Notes: a model not told the origin generated them from the letters alone. A DNA stretch of 64,000 bases from Streptomyces sp. AC512_CC834 (GCF_019049325.1 NZ_JAGMUO010000034.1:159764-223763); one strand, 5' to 3'. Counted from the first letter of the stretch, positions 36,607 to 45,635 are shown. Translations and numbers: made by a program.

Positions 36607-36762
36607 TTGCACGGGCGCCGGTGTCCGGACAAGGGGCGTCGGTGCCCCGCGGTGCCGGCGGTCCCGTGCGGGCGACCTCGCGGGGCCTGCTCGCGGGGCC
36701 CGCTCTCGGGGCTTGTTCGCGGGGCTTGCCGGTGTCCCGGCCCTGTGTAAAACTCCCTACCT

Positions 36763-36802
36763 GTTGAGTTCGTCATTCGTTGAGTTATCCGTTTGCTGAG
36801 TT
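36763..36802. promoter_or_regulatory. Three GTTGAGTT direct repeats with 16-bp period upstream of CCR
   Basis: GTTGAGTT at 36763-36770 and 36779-36786, and GCTGAGTT at 36795-36802: exact 16-bp spacing, 41 bp before the CCR start codon. The half-site equals the arm of the 27853-27882 palindrome (GTTGAGTTCATC). It probably serves as an operator or activator array for the precursor-supply operon. Confidence 0.6.
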
Positions 36803-36842
36803 GTGTCTCCCGAGCACGAACCGCGGAAGGCGGTGCCAGACC

Positions 36843-38312
36843 ATGCGTGAACTGGTGGAGGTCATCGAGTCCCCGGACTCGGTACCTGCCGATGTGGCGG
36901 CTCTCGAAGTCCCCGAATCCTTCCGGGCCGCCGTTCTCCACAAGGACGAGGTGGGGATGTTCGAGGGCGTCCCGCTGCGCGAGCGGCGGCCCGCCGACTC
37001 CCTCCACATCCAGGACGTGCCGACCCCCGATCCCGGACCCGGCGAGGTCCTCGTGGCGGTCATGGCCGGCGCCGTGAACTACAACACCGTCTGGAGCGCG
37101 CTGTTCTCGCCCGTCCCCACCTTCGCCTTCCTCGAGCGCTACGCCCGCCTCGGCGGCCTGGCCGCACGGCACGACCAGCCGTACCACGTCATCGGCTCCG
37201 ATCTGGCCGGCGTCGTCCTCAAGTGCGGCCCCGGTGTGCGCCGTTGGAACGCCGGCGACCGGGTCGTGGCGCACTGCGTCTCGGTGGAACTGGAGGACGC
37301 CGCAGGCCACGGCGACCCGATGCTCGACCCCGAGCAGCGCATCTGGGGATACGAGACGAACTACGGCGGACTCGCCGAACTCGCCCTCGTCAAGGCCACC
37401 CAGCTCATGCCCAAGGCAGCCCACCTCACCTGGGAGGAGGCCGCCTCGCCCGGACTGGTCAACTCGACCGCGTACCGGCAGTTGGTCACTCAGAACGGCG
37501 CCGGTATGAAGCAGGGCGACAACGTCCTCGTCTGGGGCGCCGTCGGGGGTCTCGGCTCCTACGCCACCCAGCTCGCCCTGGCCGGCGGCGCCAACCCCGT
37601 CTGCGTCGTGTCCTCACCTCAGAAGGCGGCCCTCGCCCGCGCACTGGGCGCCGAACTGATCATCGACCGCACCGCCGAGGACTACCGCTTCTGGCGGGAC
37701 CCGCACACCCAGGACCCCAAGGAGTGGCGCCGGTTCGGCGCCCGCATCCGCGAACTCACCGGAGGCGAGGACGTCGACATCGTCTTCGAACACCCTGGCC
37801 GCGAGACCTTCGGCGCCTCCGTGTACGTCACCCGCAAGGGCGGCACCATCGTCACCTGCGCCTCCACCACCGGCTACAGCCACGAGTACGACAACCGCTA
37901 CCTGTGGATGTCCCTGAAGCGCATCATCGGCTCCCACTGCGCCAACTACCGCGAGGCCTGGGAGGCCAACCGCCTGGTCGCCAAGGGCAGGATCCACCCC
38001 ACCCTGTCGCGGACCTATGCCCTCGACGACGTCGCCGACGCCGTCCAGTCCATCCACCGCAACGAACACCACGGCAAGGTCGGCGTCCGCTGCCTCGCCC
38101 CCGCCGAGGGCCTCGGCGTCACCGACCCGGAGTTCCGCGCGCCCCGCGAGGCGGCCATCAACCGCTTCCGTATCCAGCCGCCGGGCCCCGCGAGCCCGGG
38201 ACCGGCCCTGACGACGACCGCCACCAGGACCTCGACGCCTACTACGCCTACTACGCCCACTACGCCCACTACGCCCACGACGACCGCGGGGGCCGCGGGG
38301 GCCGCGGCATGA
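36843..38312 (+). CDS. ccr: Crotonyl-CoA carboxylase/reductase (alkylmalonyl-CoA forming)
   Basis: 489 residues. An MDR-superfamily reductase with CCR hallmarks: AGAVNYNTVWSALFSPVPTF, YHVIGSDLAGVVLKCGPGVR, WGYETNYGGLAE, SPGLVNSTAYRQLV, NADPH motif WGAVGGLGSYATQLA and VFEHPGRETFGASV. The enzyme reductively carboxylates 2-enoyl-CoA esters (crotonyl or longer) with NADPH and CO2 to alkylmalonyl-CoA extender units. With the adjacent 3-hydroxyacyl-CoA dehydrogenase and the KASIII at 48786 it forms an extender-unit cassette; the VAPH-type AT in PKS A is the likely user. The last 20-25 residues are a TPT repeat encoded by 9-bp tandem repeats. Which chain length it takes cannot be read from sequence alone. 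Confidence 0.94.
   Translation: MRELVEVIESPDSVPADVAALEVPESFRAAVLHKDEVGMFEGVPLRERRPADSLHIQDVPTPDPGPGEVLVAVMAGAVNYNTVWSALFSPVPTFAFLERYARLGGLAARHDQPYHVIGSDLAGVVLKCGPGVRRWNAGDRVVAHCVSVELEDAAGHGDPMLDPEQRIWGYETNYGGLAELALVKATQLMPKAAHLTWEEAASPGLVNSTAYRQLVTQNGAGMKQGDNVLVWGAVGGLGSYATQLALAGGANPVCVVSSPQKAALARALGAELIIDRTAEDYRFWRDPHTQDPKEWRRFGARIRELTGGEDVDIVFEHPGRETFGASVYVTRKGGTIVTCASTTGYSHEYDNRYLWMSLKRIIGSHCANYREAWEANRLVAKGRIHPTLSRTYALDDVADAVQSIHRNEHHGKVGVRCLAPAEGLGVTDPEFRAPREAAINRFRIQPPGPASPGPALTTTATRTSTPTTPTTPTTPTTPTTTAGAAGAAA
38235..38280. repeat. 9-bp tandem repeat at the CCR 3' end
   Basis: About five units of CTACTACGC / CCACTACGC, encoding the Thr-Pro-Thr tail of CCR just before the overlapping start of the dehydrogenase gene. 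Confidence 0.8.
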
Positions 38313-40072
38313 GCGACCACACCCGCCGCCACCCTGGCCCCCTGGGCATCGTCGGCCTGGGAACCATCGGCAGTGCCCTCGCCCACCGGGCCGCCCTCGC
38401 CGGGCTCGACGTCCTCGCGCTCGACCCCCGCCCCGAGGCCCGCACCCGGCCGCGAGGGCTCCTCGAGACTGCCGTCGCCGACGGTACCGTCACCCGCCAG
38501 GAGGCGGCCGACGCGCACGGACGCGTACGGCTCGTGGACCACTGGGAGCAGCTCGCCGGGGCCGGTACCGTCGTCGAGGCGGTGCCCGAACGCCGGGACG
38601 TCAAGGTCGAGGTACTGCGCGAACTCGCCCGTGTCTGCCCCCTCGACACCGTCCTCGCCACCAGCGCCTGCGCACTCTCCCTCACCGACCTCGCCGCCGC
38701 CTGTGGCCGCCCCGGCCGGCTCGTCGGCCTCCACCTCGCCCTGCCCACCTCCGGCGTCGCGGAGATCGGCCGCACCGTCATGGCCGACGACTCCGCCCTC
38801 GACCGGGTCCACGACCTGACCGGTGCCCTCGGGCTGCGCGAGGTGACCGTCGGCGACCGGGCGGGACTGATCTCCGCCTCCCTGCTCTTCGGCTTCCTCA
38901 ACCAGAGTGTCACCATGTACGAGCAGCGGGTCGCCGAACGCGACGACATCGACGCCGCCATGCGCCACGGCTGCGGACTGCCCCTGGGACCGCTGCAACT
39001 CCTCGACCTGGTCGGCACGGACACCGCCTGCGACATCCTCGACGTCCTTGCCGCGCGCCTGGACGAGCCCGCACTCCAGCCCGCCCGCAGGCTCCGCCAC
39101 ATGGCCCTGGCCGGCCTGCTCGGCCGCAAGTCCGGACGCGGCTTCTACGACTACCGCACGCCGCCCTCCCACAACACCGGTACCACCGGCCCTGCGGCGC
39201 CCGCCGCCCGGCCGGCGAACCCGATCGCCACCGTGGGCATCGTCGGCACCGGCACCATGGCCACCGGTATCGCGGAGGTCCTCACCAAGGGCGGCTGCGC
39301 CACGGTCCTCGTCGGCCGCACCGACGAACGCGCCAAGTCCGCCCGGGAGTCGGTGGCCGGGTCGACCGGCCGGGCCGTACGGCGCGGAAAGCTGGCCGAG
39401 GCCGAGCGCGACGCCGCACTCGCACTGCTCACCCCCGGCAGCGATCTGACCCGGCTGGCCGACTGCGACCTGGTGATCGAGGCCATCGCCGAGGACCTGG
39501 ACGTCAAGAAGCGGCTCTTCGCCAAGCTCGGCGTGCTGTGCAAGCCGGGCGCGCTGCTGGCCACCACCACGTCCAGTCTGCCCGTCATCGAGTGCGGTCT
39601 CGCCTCGGGGCGTCCCGAAGACGTCATGGGCATGCACTTCTTCAACCCGGCGCCTCTCATGCGGCTCGTCGAGGTCGTCCCCTCGCTGGAGACCTCGCCC
39701 CATCACGTACGGACCGCGAGGGAGTTGTGCGAGCGGCTCGGCAAACACCCCGTGCAGTGCATGGACCGGCCCGGCTTCATCGTCAACGCGCTGCTCTTCC
39801 CGTACCTCAACGGCGCCGTCCGGCTGACCGAGAGCCACTACGCCACCGCCGACGACATCGACGACGTGATGAAGCTGGGCTGCGGCTACCCCCTGGGCCC
39901 CTTCGAACTCCTCGACATCATCGGCCTCGACATCTCGCTCAGCATCCAGCGCGTCCTGCACGACGCCGACCGCCACCCCGGCTCCGTCCCCGCGCCCCTG
40001 CTGGGCCACCTGGTCGCCGCCGGCCGTGCGGGACGCAAGTCCGGGGCGGGATTCCGGGTGTACGGCGGCTGA
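38309..40072 (+). CDS. Two-domain 3-hydroxyacyl-CoA dehydrogenase (3-hydroxybutyryl-CoA dehydrogenase type)
   Basis: 587 residues in two tandem copies. Each has a Rossmann motif (GIVGLGTIGSALA; GIVGTGTMATGIA) and a C-terminal HCDH-type helical domain (CGLPLGPLQLLDLVG; CGYPLGPFELLDIIG). The second copy has the full active-site motif MGMHFFNPAPLMRLVEVV and GFIVNALLFPYLN. In the first the equivalent segment reads GLHLALPTSGVAEI and lacks the Asn-Pro part, so that copy may be non-catalytic. The enzyme reduces 3-ketoacyl-CoA with NAD(P)H. Together with KASIII upstream and CCR downstream it would build alkylmalonyl-CoA; a crotonase/dehydratase is not encoded here and must come from elsewhere. ATGA overlap with ccr. 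Confidence 0.92.
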   Translation: MSDHTRRHPGPLGIVGLGTIGSALAHRAALAGLDVLALDPRPEARTRPRGLLETAVADGTVTRQEAADAHGRVRLVDHWEQLAGAGTVVEAVPERRDVKVEVLRELARVCPLDTVLATSACALSLTDLAAACGRPGRLVGLHLALPTSGVAEIGRTVMADDSALDRVHDLTGALGLREVTVGDRAGLISASLLFGFLNQSVTMYEQRVAERDDIDAAMRHGCGLPLGPLQLLDLVGTDTACDILDVLAARLDEPALQPARRLRHMALAGLLGRKSGRGFYDYRTPPSHNTGTTGPAAPAARPANPIATVGIVGTGTMATGIAEVLTKGGCATVLVGRTDERAKSARESVAGSTGRAVRRGKLAEAERDAALALLTPGSDLTRLADCDLVIEAIAEDLDVKKRLFAKLGVLCKPGALLATTTSSLPVIECGLASGRPEDVMGMHFFNPAPLMRLVEVVPSLETSPHHVRTARELCERLGKHPVQCMDRPGFIVNALLFPYLNGAVRLTESHYATADDIDDVMKLGCGYPLGPFELLDIIGLDISLSIQRVLHDADRHPGSVPAPLLGHLVAAGRAGRKSGAGFRVYGG

Positions 40073-40155
40073 CGCGGCCCGGTCCGTACGGGACCGGCGG
40101 CACCGCAGGCTTCGGCGTCCCGGGTACGGGGCGCCACGTACCGAGGGAGCAGACG

Positions 40156-40329
40156 ATGGGCAATCGAGGCTCCGACAGGACCACCCGCGCGAGCGGCGAC
40201 GACACCCTCGCCCGGCAGCCGACCGGCTGCCCGGGGGCGGCCCGGCCCGGTGGCGTGCCCAACCCTCACCCCTCACCCCTCACACCGACGGCGCGGACCG
40301 ACCTCCGCGCGACGCACGGGGCCCGGTGA
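40156..40329 (+). CDS. Small hypothetical protein (57 aa), doubtful
   Basis: ATG with GAGGGAG 7 nt upstream, in the gap between the dehydrogenase and proA and on the same strand. The product is polar ([15 protein letters not shown] start) then Pro/Arg-rich, with no recognisable domain or hydrophobic segment. It might be a spurious frame in GC-rich intergenic DNA; the RBS is the only support. The remainder of the 40073-40363 gap shows nothing. Confidence 0.25.
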   Translation: MGNRGSDRTTRASGDDTLARQPTGCPGAARPGGVPNPHPSPLTPTARTDLRATHGAR

Positions 40330-40363
40330 ACAACGTGTCCGCGTCCCGGGACGGAGACGAGCA

Positions 40364-41725
40364 GTGACAGTGAAAGCGAAAGTGACACCCGCAGAGCGCG
40401 CCGAAGCCGGACCCTCCGCGGCCGTCCCGCGCCCGGCGCCCGTACCCGGGGGCGGTGCGCCCGCCACGGTGCGCGACGCCGCCCTCGCGGCGCGCGAGGC
40501 CGCCGTCCGGCTGGCCAGCACGACCGGCGCCGAACGCGCCACCGCGCTGCGGGCGATCGCCGTCCGGCTGACCGCGAGCACGGCGGACATCCTCGCCGCG
40601 AACGGGCGCGACATGGCCGCCGCCGAGTCGGCCGGACGGTCGGCGACCGTCCTCGACCGGTTGAAGGTCACCGAGTCGCAGCTCCGGGCCCTCGCGGACA
40701 TGGCCGCCGATCTCGCCACCCAGGACGACCCGGTCGGCGAGACGGAGAGCGGCGCCGTCATGCCCAACGGCCTCGAAGTACGGCGGATCCGGGTGCCCCT
40801 CGGCGTCGTCGGCGTGATCTACGAAGGCCGCCCGAACGTCACCGTCGACGCCGCCGCCCTCTGTCTCAAGAGCGGCAACGCGGCCCTGCTGCGCGGTTCC
40901 TCGAGCGCCCGGTACACCAACGCCGCCCTCGTCACGGCGATGCGGTCCGCCCTGGCGGACACCGCCGTACCGGCCGACGCCGTCCAGTTGGTGCCGGGCA
41001 CGACACACGCCTCCGTCCACGAACTCATGGCGCTGCGCGGACTGGTGGACGTCCTCGTCCCGCGCGGCGGCCGGGAGCTGATCCGGGCCACGGTCCGCGA
41101 GTCCGCCGTCCCCGTGATCGAGACGGGTGTCGGCAACTGCCATGTCTACGTCGACGAACACGCCGACCTCGACAAGGCGCTGGCCGTGCTGCTCAACGCC
41201 AAGACGCAGCGGCCGTCCGTCTGCAACGCCACCGAGTCGCTCCTCGTCCACGAGGCCGTGGCCGCCCGTTTCCTGCCCCGCGCGCTCGCCGCCCTGGCCG
41301 GACACGGCGTCGTGGTGCACGGAGACGCGCGGGTACGGTCCTTCGACGACGCGGTGGTGCCCGCCACGGAGGAGGACTGGGGACGTGAGTACCTCGCCCT
41401 CGAACTCTCCGCCGCCGTGGTCGGCTCGCTGGACGCCGCCGTCGCCCACATCCGGCGCCACGGCAGCGGCCACACGGAGGCGATCGTCACCGACTCGCAG
41501 ACCGCGGCACGCCGGTTCGTAGCGACCCTGGACACGGCGGTCGTCGCCGTCAACGCCTCCACGCGCTTCGCCGACGGCGGGGAACTCGGCCTCGGCACCG
41601 AACTCGGCATCTCCACCCAGAAACTGCACGCGCGCGGTCCGATGGGACTGACCGCGCTGACCACCGCCAAGTACGTCCTCGTGGGCGACGGGCACACCCG
41701 GAGCCAAGCCGCGACACGCCCCTAG
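40364..41725 (+). CDS. proA: Gamma-glutamyl phosphate reductase
   Basis: 453 residues, GTG start after GGAGACGAGCA. Aldehyde-dehydrogenase-fold ProA motifs: [50 protein letters not shown] and [17 protein letters not shown] with the catalytic Cys, ending in [13 protein letters not shown]. It reduces gamma-glutamyl phosphate to glutamate semialdehyde with NADPH, the second step of proline synthesis. An N-terminal extension of about 30 residues is not usual. With proB at 42128 it gives the locus its own proline supply, fitting a pathway whose starter is pyrrole made from L-proline. The housekeeping copies would be elsewhere in the genome; no proC is present here. Confidence 0.95.
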   Translation: MTVKAKVTPAERAEAGPSAAVPRPAPVPGGGAPATVRDAALAAREAAVRLASTTGAERATALRAIAVRLTASTADILAANGRDMAAAESAGRSATVLDRLKVTESQLRALADMAADLATQDDPVGETESGAVMPNGLEVRRIRVPLGVVGVIYEGRPNVTVDAAALCLKSGNAALLRGSSSARYTNAALVTAMRSALADTAVPADAVQLVPGTTHASVHELMALRGLVDVLVPRGGRELIRATVRESAVPVIETGVGNCHVYVDEHADLDKALAVLLNAKTQRPSVCNATESLLVHEAVAARFLPRALAALAGHGVVVHGDARVRSFDDAVVPATEEDWGREYLALELSAAVVGSLDAAVAHIRRHGSGHTEAIVTDSQTAARRFVATLDTAVVAVNASTRFADGGELGLGTELGISTQKLHARGPMGLTALTTAKYVLVGDGHTRSQAATRP

Positions 41726-41741
41726 AGCAGGAGGTCCGGTC

Positions 41742-41936
41742 ATGTACGTGCGCATCATCACCGCGACGGAGCCCACGGGGTGGCTCCTGTACGAGAAGGA
41801 GCCACGGGGGGAACACCGGCAGTCCGTCGCCGCCGCCGTGGCCGCTGTCACCGCCGTGGCCGCGGCCCCGTGGCTCGGACTCGCCGGAGCGGAGGACGAC
41901 CCCGCCGAGTTCCACATCGTCCGGGGCATCGACTGA
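41742..41936 (+). CDS. Small conserved-looking protein of unknown function (64 aa)
   Basis: ATG with a strong AGCAGGAGG RBS, 16 bp after the proA stop on the same strand, so it is very likely translated. It starts MYVRIITATEPTGWLLYEKE, followed by a short Ala/Val-rich helix (VAAAVAAVTAVAAAPWLGLA) that could be a weak membrane segment, and ends AEFHIVRGID. I recognise no family. It may be a small accessory protein of the proA operon. A strong terminator follows at 42059-42120. Confidence 0.6.
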   Translation: MYVRIITATEPTGWLLYEKEPRGEHRQSVAAAVAAVTAVAAAPWLGLAGAEDDPAEFHIVRGID

Positions 41937-42058
41937 CCCGAAGCCCGATGCCGGGGTCGCCGGCCGACGACCCCGGCCCACGGACCCGGCCGATGACCTC
42001 GGCCGACGGACCCGCCTGACGAACCCGGCCGGCGGGGCGTCGCCACAGCGGGCCTTCG

Positions 42059-42120
42059 GCCTGCCGAACGGGCCGGACCCGCTCGCCCTCGGGCAAGCGG
42101 GTCCGGCCCGTTCGGCAGGC
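42059..42120. terminator. Perfect 25-bp inverted repeat between convergent operons
   Basis: Arms 42059-42083 and 42096-42120 are exact reverse complements with a 12-nt loop, placed 7 bp from the proB stop codon and 122 bp after the small ORF. It serves as a bidirectional terminator. Confidence 0.95.
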
Positions 42121-42127
42121 CGTCCGG

Positions 42128-43384
42128 TCAGGGCCGTGCCGCGTACTCCCGTGCGGGGCGGACGCGGATCCGGATCCGGGCCGTCGGCGCGGGCACCGGC
42201 GGCGGGGGAGCCGCGGGGCGGGCCAGCGGTGCCAGGTCGTCCGGGTGGACCACCTCACGCGTAGAGCGGCCCCGCAGTGGCGCCAACTCCCGCGCGCCGA
42301 TGGAGGTGAGACCACGCGCCACCACCCGGCCCTCCTCGTCCAGCAGCTCCACCGGGTCCCCGGCGACGAAGTCGCCCTCCACCCGGGTCACTCCCGCCAC
42401 CGTCAGGGGGCCGCCCCGCCGTGTGACGGTGGCGACCGCGTGGGCGTCGAGGCGCAGCACACCGCGCGGGCTGCTGGCGTGCTCCAGCCAGAGCAGATGG
42501 TCGGCGGAGCGCTCCCCGGTGCGGTGGAAGAACGTACCGGTCTCCCGTCCGGCCAGCGCGTCACCGGCGTGCCGGGCCGCCGTCAGGACGACGGGAACAC
42601 CGGCGTCCGTCGCGATGCGGGCCGCCTCCACTTTCGTCACCATGCCTCCGGTGCCGACCCCCGAACTCCCCGCGCTGCCGATCTCCACCCCCTCCAGGTC
42701 CTGTCGGCCGCGTACGTCGCTCAGCCGCCGGGAGCCCGGCCTGCGGGGATCGCCGTCGTAGAGGCCGTCGACGTCCGACAGCAGGACCAGCAGGTCGGCG
42801 TGGACGAGATGGGCGACGAGGGCGGCGAGCCGGTCGTTGTCACCGAACCTGATCTCGGCGGTGGCCACCGTGTCGTTCTCGTTGACCACCGGCACGGCGC
42901 CCATGGTGAGCACCTGGGCGAGCGCGCGGTAGGCGTTGCGGTAGTGGGCGCGGCGGCTGACGTCGTCCGCGGTGAGCAGCACCTGCCCGACCCGCAGTCC
43001 GTGCCGGGCGAACGAGGCCGTGTAGCGGGCGACCAGGAGCCCCTGGCCGACGCAGGCGGCCGCCTGCTGCCGCGCGAGGTCGCGCGGGCGCTCGTCGAGG
43101 CCCAGCGGTGCCAAACCGGCGGCGATCGCCCCCGAGGAGACCAGCACGACCTCGACGCCGGCGGCCCGCGTCCGCGCGAGCACGTCGACCAGGGCGTCCA
43201 CCCGGTCCGAGTCGAGGCCTCCGGCGGCGGTCGTCAGGGACGAGGACCCGACCTTCACCACGATCCGCCGGGCCCCCAACACGTCGGGACGCGGCCACGG
43301 CACGCCGAACGGCCCTTCCGCTTCCGCGCCGAAGGACCCGTCCGCTTCCGCGCCGAGGGGCCTCGCCCGCGCCCGGCGGGTCAC
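42128..43384 (-). CDS. proB: Glutamate 5-kinase with PUA domain
   Basis: 418 residues. The amino-acid-kinase domain has RRIVVKVGSSSLT, LVSSGAIAAGLAPLG, VPVVNENDTVATAEIRFGDNDRLAA and the GTGGMVTKVEAARIATDAGV motif. A C-terminal PUA domain (about residues 290-380) follows. It phosphorylates glutamate, the first and normally feedback-regulated step to proline. The first 40 residues are an extra low-complexity extension (GAEADGSFGAEAEGPFG), and the C terminus is Pro/Arg-rich. The GTG start overlaps the hydrolase stop (GTGA), so it is the third gene of the WhiB-hydrolase-proB operon and converges on the proA operon. Whether it is feedback-insensitive cannot be decided by eye. Confidence 0.94.
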   Translation of the reverse strand: MTRRARARPLGAEADGSFGAEAEGPFGVPWPRPDVLGARRIVVKVGSSSLTTAAGGLDSDRVDALVDVLARTRAAGVEVVLVSSGAIAAGLAPLGLDERPRDLARQQAAACVGQGLLVARYTASFARHGLRVGQVLLTADDVSRRAHYRNAYRALAQVLTMGAVPVVNENDTVATAEIRFGDNDRLAALVAHLVHADLLVLLSDVDGLYDGDPRRPGSRRLSDVRGRQDLEGVEIGSAGSSGVGTGGMVTKVEAARIATDAGVPVVLTAARHAGDALAGRETGTFFHRTGERSADHLLWLEHASSPRGVLRLDAHAVATVTRRGGPLTVAGVTRVEGDFVAGDPVELLDEEGRVVARGLTSIGARELAPLRGRSTREVVHPDDLAPLARPAAPPPPVPAPTARIRIRVRPAREYAARP

Positions 43385-44496
43385 CGGAGCGCCGGCTCGG
43401 GCAGCGGACGGGGAGCAGGGGGTGTCTCACGGTTCACGAAGGGGCTCCGGGGTATCTCGCGCAACAGGGCGTAGACGGTCTCCACGACCAGGACGGGCCG
43501 TTCGTACGGCAGGTCGTGCCCCTGCCCCGGCACGGCCTGGAGCACCGCGCCCGGTATGTTCTCCACCAGTCTCAGTGCCTGTGCGGGCGGCGTGACGCAG
43601 TCCAGGGCGCCGACCAGGACGCGGGTGGGCACCCGGGCCAGCGCGCCGAGTCGGTCCATGCAGTCGTGGGTGGTCAGGGCGGCGTAGAACTCGGCGATCG
43701 TGAGTACGGGGATCTCCCGGAAGGCCCGCGCGCCCGCCCGGACCGTCTCGGTGTGCGGCCCGGTACCGAACACCGCGCGCCACAGCGGCGCGGCGGTCGG
43801 ATGCGACAGCGGGCCGGTGACCAGCCGGTGCACGGCCTCGGCCGACCGGGGCGAGCGCAGCAGCCCGTCGGCGACCCGTCGCCGTGCCTGCGCGTGCCGC
43901 CGGGCCGCCGGTGTCCCGGGCCGCTCCCGGGGCGTGATCATGCCCGCCGCCACCTCGCCCAGGCACGTCGAGACGAGACCCACGCCGGCCACCTCGGCCC
44001 CGAACAGCCCGGGTCGGGCGGCCGCCAACTGCTGGATGGACATCCCGCCCATGGAGTGGCCGACCAGCACCACGGGCCCGCCGTCCCTCGCGGCCTCGCC
44101 GAGCACCAGCGCGAGATCACTGCCCAGCAGCGCCATGTCCAGCACCGCCTCGCCCCGGGTGGAGCGGCCGTGACCGCGCTGGTCGTACGTGACCACCCGG
44201 ACCGCGGGGAAACCGCGGCGGGGCCGCACCAGCGCGTCGGTGTGCGGCCGCCAGTCCTGCGCGCACATCGTCCAGCCGTGACAGAGCAACACGGTGACGG
44301 GAGCGGTGGGCGCGCCGTACGTGTAGACGGCGATCTCGGCACCGTCGTCGGTGGTCACGGTGCGGGTGGGGCGGGCAGGGCGCAGGGGATGACGGGAGGA
44401 GGGCAGGGCGGGCGAGGCGGGTGCCGCGGGGCTGGACGCGGAACCGGGGCGGGCGCCAGGAGCGGTGGGGATGGTGCCGGCCGTCAATGGGGTCAT
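43381..44496 (-). CDS. Alpha/beta hydrolase
   Basis: 371 residues. The N-terminal 45 residues are a Pro/Ala/Ser-rich segment without a clear signal peptide. The hydrolase core follows: LLCHGWTMCAQDWRPH (oxyanion-hole HG), VVTYDQRGHGRS, the nucleophile elbow VGHSMGGMSIQQLA, VLVGALDCVTPP for the acidic residue and PGQGHDLPYERP for the His. The triad is complete. The substrate is unknown; esterase, thioesterase or haloperoxidase-like activity is possible. It lies between whiB-like and proB genes with 4-bp overlaps on both sides, so the three are co-translated, which suggests a pathway role rather than housekeeping. Confidence 0.85.
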   Translation of the reverse strand: MTPLTAGTIPTAPGARPGSASSPAAPASPALPSSRHPLRPARPTRTVTTDDGAEIAVYTYGAPTAPVTVLLCHGWTMCAQDWRPHTDALVRPRRGFPAVRVVTYDQRGHGRSTRGEAVLDMALLGSDLALVLGEAARDGGPVVLVGHSMGGMSIQQLAAARPGLFGAEVAGVGLVSTCLGEVAAGMITPRERPGTPAARRHAQARRRVADGLLRSPRSAEAVHRLVTGPLSHPTAAPLWRAVFGTGPHTETVRAGARAFREIPVLTIAEFYAALTTHDCMDRLGALARVPTRVLVGALDCVTPPAQALRLVENIPGAVLQAVPGQGHDLPYERPVLVVETVYALLREIPRSPFVNRETPPAPRPLPEPALR

Positions 44497-45068
44497 GACA
44501 CGGGGTCCCGGTCGAGGTCTCGGTCGAGGCCCTGGTCGAGGACGGCGCCGGTGGCGGCGTGTTCCGCCGCCCGGGCGACGTGGACCGGGCGGGCGCAGCC
44601 GTACGCGCAGCCGGACGCGGACCGGGCGACGTGCCAGGCCTGTTGGACCTGGCCGAAGGTGAGCCCGAGGGCTCCGGCGATCCGGCCGGGCGGCCAGCCC
44701 TGTCGGTGCAGGAACCACACGTACGCCGGACGCTCGCGCACCGGCGCGCTGATGTGCCGGGCGCCGTCCGCCAGGAACGCGTCCAGTTCGGGGCCCACCG
44801 CGTCGAGGGTGCCGGCGACCCGGAGCAGTTCGCGGCGCTCCCGGACGTTGAGGCCGCCCCAGATACCGGTGCTCTCTTCGCGGAGCAGGGCCTCGTGCAG
44901 ACAGTGCTCGGCCACCGGGCAGCGGGCGCACAGCCGTTTGGCCGACGGCTCACGGTCGTCGTCGCTGCCGCCGGCGGGCGGGAAGAAGATCTCGGGGTCG
45001 GCGTCACGGCAGGCGGCCCGTTCCACCCAGGGGTCGGTGTCCGCGTGGCGGTGCGTAGGTGCGTGCAT
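44493..45068 (-). CDS. WhiB-like iron-sulfur transcriptional regulator with C-terminal extension
   Basis: 191 residues, long for the family (80-130). The four cluster ligands are present: Cys20, Cys47, Cys50 and Cys56 (LCARCPVAEHC), followed by the GIWGGLNVRERREL turn typical of Wbl proteins. The extra C-terminal 100 residues contain a possible helix-turn-helix (RQGWPPGRIAGALGLTFGQVQQAW), so it may bind DNA by itself rather than only through the sigma factor. It probably senses redox or nitric oxide and controls pathway genes. First gene of an operon with the hydrolase and proB. The operator-like repeat AACTCA-(8)-TGAGTT (45122-45141) lies 54 bp before its start. Confidence 0.92.
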   Translation of the reverse strand: MHAPTHRHADTDPWVERAACRDADPEIFFPPAGGSDDDREPSAKRLCARCPVAEHCLHEALLREESTGIWGGLNVRERRELLRVAGTLDAVGPELDAFLADGARHISAPVRERPAYVWFLHRQGWPPGRIAGALGLTFGQVQQAWHVARSASGCAYGCARPVHVARAAEHAATGAVLDQGLDRDLDRDPVS

Positions 45069-45635
45069 GACGGTCGGGCCTTCCTCGGGCGTGACGGTTC
45101 ACGACGTCACCGATGAGAATAAACTCAACATGCGATGAGTTCAATAGTCGTTGACATCGCGGAATCCATGGAGATCACCGGAGGGCTTACGTGCTCGACG
45201 ACTGGTTGAAATGTGTACGTCAGGTGGATTCCACGCTTGTTGAAATCACCCTTGCTGAAGCCGACTCGGCTGGCGTACGGTCGCGTTGGCTCACCCGCCA
45301 AGGCCTTCGGAAAGGGCCTGGGAGAGCGCTGCCGGACGTGTTCAGGGCTGTGCCCGGACACCCCCACCGCCGGAGCGCGCCGAAGGCGGACAGCCCAAGC
45401 TCCTGATCGTCACGCGCCATCGAGCTCGACGTTCTTCATCCGCGCTGAACAGCGCTTCCAACGGGGGGAGCACGGTCATGCACCTGGGGGTGTTTCACGT
45501 GCGCAGACTCCGAGGCGAGAGCTGTCGAACGGAGCGGCGGTCGTCACCGCACTCGGACGACCGGGGTTGAGGACCCCGTTCGTCCAAGCCGGGCTCAGAT
45601 CAGTTCGCAACTGTCCGAGAGCTCTTGGAGATCCC
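45069..45635. promoter_or_regulatory. WhiB / type III PKS divergent region with operator-like repeats
   Basis: A 567-bp gap. At 45122-45141 AACTCAACATGCGATGAGTT forms an inverted repeat of the common motif. GTTGAAAT occurs at 45205-45212 and 45239-45246, with GCTGAAG just after (45254). Downstream of these no protein-like frame stands out except a possible 30-codon leader ORF at 45478-45570. Confidence 0.5.
45478..45570 (+). CDS. Possible 30-aa leader peptide upstream of the type III PKS, doubtful
   Basis: ATG preceded by GGGGGGAGC; the product starts MHLGVFHVRRLRGESCR and ends in SDDRG. It lies 65 bp before the type III PKS start codon, on the same strand. Arg-rich short leaders with a Cys are known in actinobacterial attenuators, but the resemblance is loose and it may be chance. 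Confidence 0.2.
   Translation: MHLGVFHVRRLRGESCRTERRSSPHSDDRG

Noticed and set aside
45213..45635. Upstream extension of the type III PKS reading frame
   Set aside because: It is Arg/Pro-rich and not protein-like; the ATG at 45636 has GGAG upstream and the family N terminus starts there.
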